Below are positions 6,283 to 8,579 of a DNA stretch of 8,579 nt, one piece after another; position 1 is the first letter of the stretch, and each line of letters begins with the position of its first letter. Source of the stretch: JBLHUT01 sp047629975 (GTDB taxonomy: Bacteria > Pseudomonadota > Alphaproteobacteria > Rhodobacterales > Rhodobacteraceae); assembly GCA_047629975.1 (NCBI GenBank), contig JBLHUT010000154.1, positions 1 to 8,579 of the forward strand, in the 5' to 3' direction. The notes under the pieces were generated by a model. That model had not been told where the DNA came from. It did no database searches and was given only the letters and a program-made list of their open reading frames with translations. A program made the translations under genes and the position numbers.

Positions 6283-7377
6283 TTGGCTGACACACAATTT
6301 GACAACGCGTTCGTTGAATTCGATCGCGTGCAGAAGAGCTATGACGGTGAAACACTGGTTGTGAAAGATCTTAATCTTTCCATGCCCAAGGGTGAGTTTC
6401 TCACAATGCTTGGGCCATCAGGTTCGGGCAAGACAACTTGCCTCATGATGCTCGCCGGGTTTGAAACAGCGACTCATGGCGAAATCCGACTTAACGGGCG
6501 GGAGATCAACAATATCCCACCTCACAAGCGCGGGATCGGCATGGTCTTCCAAAGCTACGCCCTGTTCCCGCACATGAGCGTCGCAGAGAACCTCGCCTTT
6601 CCGTTGGAAGTGCGCAACATGGGCAAGGCCGAGCGCGAAGAACGCGTGTTGAAGGCTTTGGACATGGTTCAGATGGCAGAGTTCGGTAACCGCCGCCCCG
6701 CACAATTGTCGGGTGGCCAGCAGCAGCGTGTCGCGCTGGCTCGGGCTCTGGTTTTTGACCCTACCCTCGTGCTGATGGACGAACCGCTCGGTGCGCTGGA
6801 CAAACAGCTTCGCGAGCACATGCAATACGAGATCAAACATTTGCATGATCGTCTTGGTATCACTGTTGTTTACGTCACACACGACCAGTCGGAAGCCCTG
6901 ACAATGTCGGACCGTGTTGCAGTTTTCAACGACGGTATCATCCAGCAGCTTGCGCCGCCAGACGACCTGTACGAGCGGCCCGACAACAGCTTTGTCGCCC
7001 AGTTTATTGGCGAGAACAACAAACTGTCTGCCCGCGTAACAGGGCGCGAAGGCAACATCGCCCGCATCACGATGCCTGACGGCTCGAAGGGCGAGGCACT
7101 CGCTGTGGCTTGCGGCGATGTCGGCAGCGAAACCTTGATATCCATCCGTCCCGAGCGTGTGACATTCGGCCCCGAGACCCGGGCCAACTCCACCTCGGCG
7201 AAGGTTCTGGAACTGATATATCTTGGCGATCACATAAGGTGCCGCCTTGATGTACTTGGCAATGACCAGTTCATTGTCAAACTTCCCAACGGTGCGGCCA
7301 AGGTGCCGCTTGCCGTCGGCGAAACGACTCATGTGGCTTGGGCTGCAGAAGATGCGCGCGCGCTCGATCCACTCTGA
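6283..7377 (+). CDS. ABC importer ATPase, PotA-like (polyamine/opine family)
   Basis: This 364-residue cytoplasmic ATPase powers uptake in the spermidine/putrescine-type importer family. In order it shows Walker A GPSGSGKTT (44-52), Q-loop Gln90, signature LSGGQQQR (142-149), Walker B TLVLMDEP (161-168, catalytic Glu167) and the switch His200 in YVTHDQSEA. A C-terminal TOBE domain follows from about residue 245, with ISIRPERV at 287-294. All ATPase residues are present. The start is TTG, since an in-frame stop lies at 6265-6267 and GGGGAG sits 6 bases before the TTG. It is the first gene of the unit, with the binding-protein gene 71 bases downstream; permeases are expected after that, outside the window. 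The substrate cannot be assigned, so no pot symbol is given. Its last codons and stop lie in a hairpin. Confidence 0.93.
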   Translation: MADTQFDNAFVEFDRVQKSYDGETLVVKDLNLSMPKGEFLTMLGPSGSGKTTCLMMLAGFETATHGEIRLNGREINNIPPHKRGIGMVFQSYALFPHMSVAENLAFPLEVRNMGKAEREERVLKALDMVQMAEFGNRRPAQLSGGQQQRVALARALVFDPTLVLMDEPLGALDKQLREHMQYEIKHLHDRLGITVVYVTHDQSEALTMSDRVAVFNDGIIQQLAPPDDLYERPDNSFVAQFIGENNKLSARVTGREGNIARITMPDGSKGEALAVACGDVGSETLISIRPERVTFGPETRANSTSAKVLELIYLGDHIRCRLDVLGNDQFIVKLPNGAAKVPLAVGETTHVAWAAEDARALDPL

Positions 7378-7417
7378 GCGCGCAGCAATGGCACTTGAAC
7401 ACTCTTGGGTCGTTCAA
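7358..7417 (+). other. Two stem-loops between ATPase and binding-protein genes
   Basis: GCGCGCTC (7358-7365) pairs with GAGCGCGC (7376-7383), an 8-bp GC-rich stem whose second arm contains the last two bases of the TGA stop (7375-7377). A weaker stem, TTGAAC (7395-7400) with GTTCAA (7412-7417), follows. The binding protein starts at 7449. The structures may block decay from one side or mark a processing site, letting the two genes be expressed at different levels. No T-run follows, so termination is unlikely. Confidence 0.4.
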
Positions 7418-7448
7418 TTCAACATGTCTCCAACGAATTAGGAATCTC

Positions 7449-8534
7449 ATGAAAAAGACTCTCATCCTGACAACAGCTTTGACAAGCGTCGCGTTCATGG
7501 CAAATGCAGCAAGCCACTCCGGTGGCGAACTGACAGTTATGTCGTGGGGCGGTGCCTATGCGATCAGCCAGGTAGAAGCCTACCACAAGCCATTCACTGC
7601 CCTGACCGGCATTACGGTGAATTCGGTTGACGCAAGCAACCCTGCGACACCCATCAAAGCACAAGTCGAAGCCGGCAACGTGACAATCGACATCGCCGAT
7701 GTCGAGTACTCCGATGCGGTTCGCCTTTGCGACGAAGGTCTGATCGAGGAAATCGACACATCGATGCTGCCCGCAGCACCCGATGGAACACCTGCTGTCG
7801 ACGACTTCATCGAAGGCGCGCTGACAGATTGTGCTGTGTCGAACATCGTTTGGTCCACAGTATTTGCCTACAACACGACGAACAACCCGACTGCACCGGA
7901 TAGCATCGACGACTTCTTCAACGTCGCCGACTTCCCCGGCAAGCGCGGCATGCGCAAATCCCCCAAGGCCAACCTTGAAATGGCGTTGATGGCAGACGGC
8001 GTACCAGCGTCCGAAGTGTATGATGTGCTTGAAACAGAAGCGGGCGTCGATCGCGCCTTTGCAAAGCTTGGCACAATCAAGGCAGACATCGTTTGGTGGG
8101 AAGCCGGCGCACAGCCGCCACAGCTTCTGGCCGATGGCGAAGTTGCCATGACGACTGCGTATAACGGCCGCATCTTCAACGCTGCTGTCGGCGAAGGTCA
8201 ACCGTTCGAGATCATCTGGGACGGCCAGATCATGGACTTCGACCTGTTTGTAATCCCCAAGGGTGCACCAAACAAAGAAGCCGCTCTGGAGTTCATCAAG
8301 TTCTCGACAGACACACAGCGCCTTGCAGATCAGGCAACGTGGATCAGCTACGGTCCCGCACGCAAGTCTTCGGGTGCTCTGGTTGGCATGTATTCAGACG
8401 GCAAGACAGCGATGGCACCACATATGCCAACAGCAGAAGCCAACCTGAAAAATGCTCTGGTAAACAACTTTGAGTTCTGGGCTGACCGCGACACAGAATT
8501 GTCCGAGCGTTTTAACGCGTGGCTGGCACAGTAA
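7449..8534 (+). CDS. Periplasmic substrate-binding protein of an ABC importer (PotD/PotF-like)
   Basis: This is a 361-residue secreted protein of the extracellular solute-binding family that includes PotD and PotF. It captures the ligand in the periplasm and delivers it to the permeases. The signal peptide is MKKTLILTTALTSVAFMANA, with likely cleavage after Ala20 (AXA motif); there is no lipobox Cys. The mature protein opens with GELTVMSWGGAYAISQVEAY, a family hallmark, and contains DIADVEYSD, IVWSTVFAYN, DIVWWEAGAQPPQLLADGEVAM and FDLFVIPKGAPN. Cys94 and Cys128 are the only cysteines and may form a disulfide. ATG at 7449 is chosen because AGGA lies at 7440-7443 and the signal peptide begins there; the longer open frame back to 7338 overlaps the ATPase gene. 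The ligand could be a polyamine, an amino-acid derivative or an opine; sequence alone does not decide. Confidence 0.93.
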   Translation: MKKTLILTTALTSVAFMANAASHSGGELTVMSWGGAYAISQVEAYHKPFTALTGITVNSVDASNPATPIKAQVEAGNVTIDIADVEYSDAVRLCDEGLIEEIDTSMLPAAPDGTPAVDDFIEGALTDCAVSNIVWSTVFAYNTTNNPTAPDSIDDFFNVADFPGKRGMRKSPKANLEMALMADGVPASEVYDVLETEAGVDRAFAKLGTIKADIVWWEAGAQPPQLLADGEVAMTTAYNGRIFNAAVGEGQPFEIIWDGQIMDFDLFVIPKGAPNKEAALEFIKFSTDTQRLADQATWISYGPARKSSGALVGMYSDGKTAMAPHMPTAEANLKNALVNNFEFWADRDTELSERFNAWLAQ

Positions 8535-8549
8535 ACACCTGCCGATGAC

Positions 8550-8579
8550 AAAAAAGACGCCCCACCTTGGTGTGGGGCG
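8550..8579 (+). terminator. Hairpin after the binding-protein gene, cut by the window end
   Basis: AAAAAA (8550-8555) precedes an 8-bp stem, CGCCCCAC (8558-8565) with GTGGGGCG (8572-8579), around a 6-base loop. It begins 24 bases after the stop codon. The A-run before the stem suggests a mirrored T-run just past the window, which would make it an intrinsic, possibly bidirectional terminator. In ABC operons such a hairpin often follows the binding-protein gene and lets only part of the transcripts reach the permeases. Confidence 0.6.

Noticed and set aside
6179..6364. Small open frame starting in the ABC leader with CNGC and basic residues.
   Set aside because: It overlaps the ATPase start, has no convincing ribosome binding site, and its second half is just the ATPase gene read in another frame.
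6418..7332. Long open frame opposite the ABC ATPase (304 residues).
   Set aside because: Antisense shadow of a gene with all ABC motifs intact; no domain is visible and its start is not supported by a ribosome binding site.
7338..7448. Longer N-terminus for the binding protein (37 extra residues).
   Set aside because: It overlaps the ATPase gene and would bury the signal peptide; ATG at 7449 has AGGA upstream and begins a typical signal sequence.

Overview
The window looks like chromosomal DNA of a marine alphaproteobacterium of the Rhodobacteraceae (Roseobacter group). This rests on the GC-rich, densely packed genes, the GTG/TTG starts, and the style of the encoded proteins (ketol-acid reductoisomerase, Lrp/AsnC regulators, a COG0687-type binding protein). 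It is an inference from sequence character, since no database could be searched. I see no mobile element, tRNA, rRNA, CRISPR array or phage gene.

Layout. (1) Bases 1-1543, plus strand: the 3' two thirds of a CaiB/BaiF (class III) CoA-transferase, joined by an ATGA overlap to a YfcG-like (Nu-class) glutathione S-transferase. (2) Bases 1598-3804, minus strand: two Lrp/AsnC regulators that overlap by 4 bases, followed 147 bases downstream by a class V, alanine-glyoxylate-type aminotransferase. The aminotransferase converges on the glutathione S-transferase gene. (3) Bases 3805-3936: a divergent, AT-rich control region between the regulator pair and ilvC. (4) Bases 3937-4959: ilvC (class I ketol-acid reductoisomerase), ending in a strong hairpin. 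(5) Bases 5135-6076: a ten-helix EamA/DMT exporter. (6) Bases 6077-6282: an AT-rich promoter region. (7) Bases 6283-8534: the first two genes of a polyamine/opine-type ABC importer, the ATPase and the periplasmic binding protein. A hairpin follows, cut by the window end; permease genes would be expected beyond it.

How the parts fit. The middle of the window is organised around amino-acid metabolism: a pair of paralogous feathered (Lrp/AsnC) regulators divergent from a branched-chain amino-acid biosynthesis gene, with an aminotransferase downstream of the regulators and a DMT-type exporter downstream of ilvC. The plausible reading is that one or both regulators sense an amino acid and control ilvC and themselves through the shared intergenic region. 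That region holds a 9-bp inverted repeat and a separate near-repeat around the regulators' -10 box. The ABC importer is an independent unit with its own leader.

All genes belong to familiar families and I found no convincing new system. The items most worth a second look are the non-coding ones: the repeats in the lrp/ilvC region, phased CGATTGCC copies ahead of the aminotransferase, and stem-loops that enclose stop codons.
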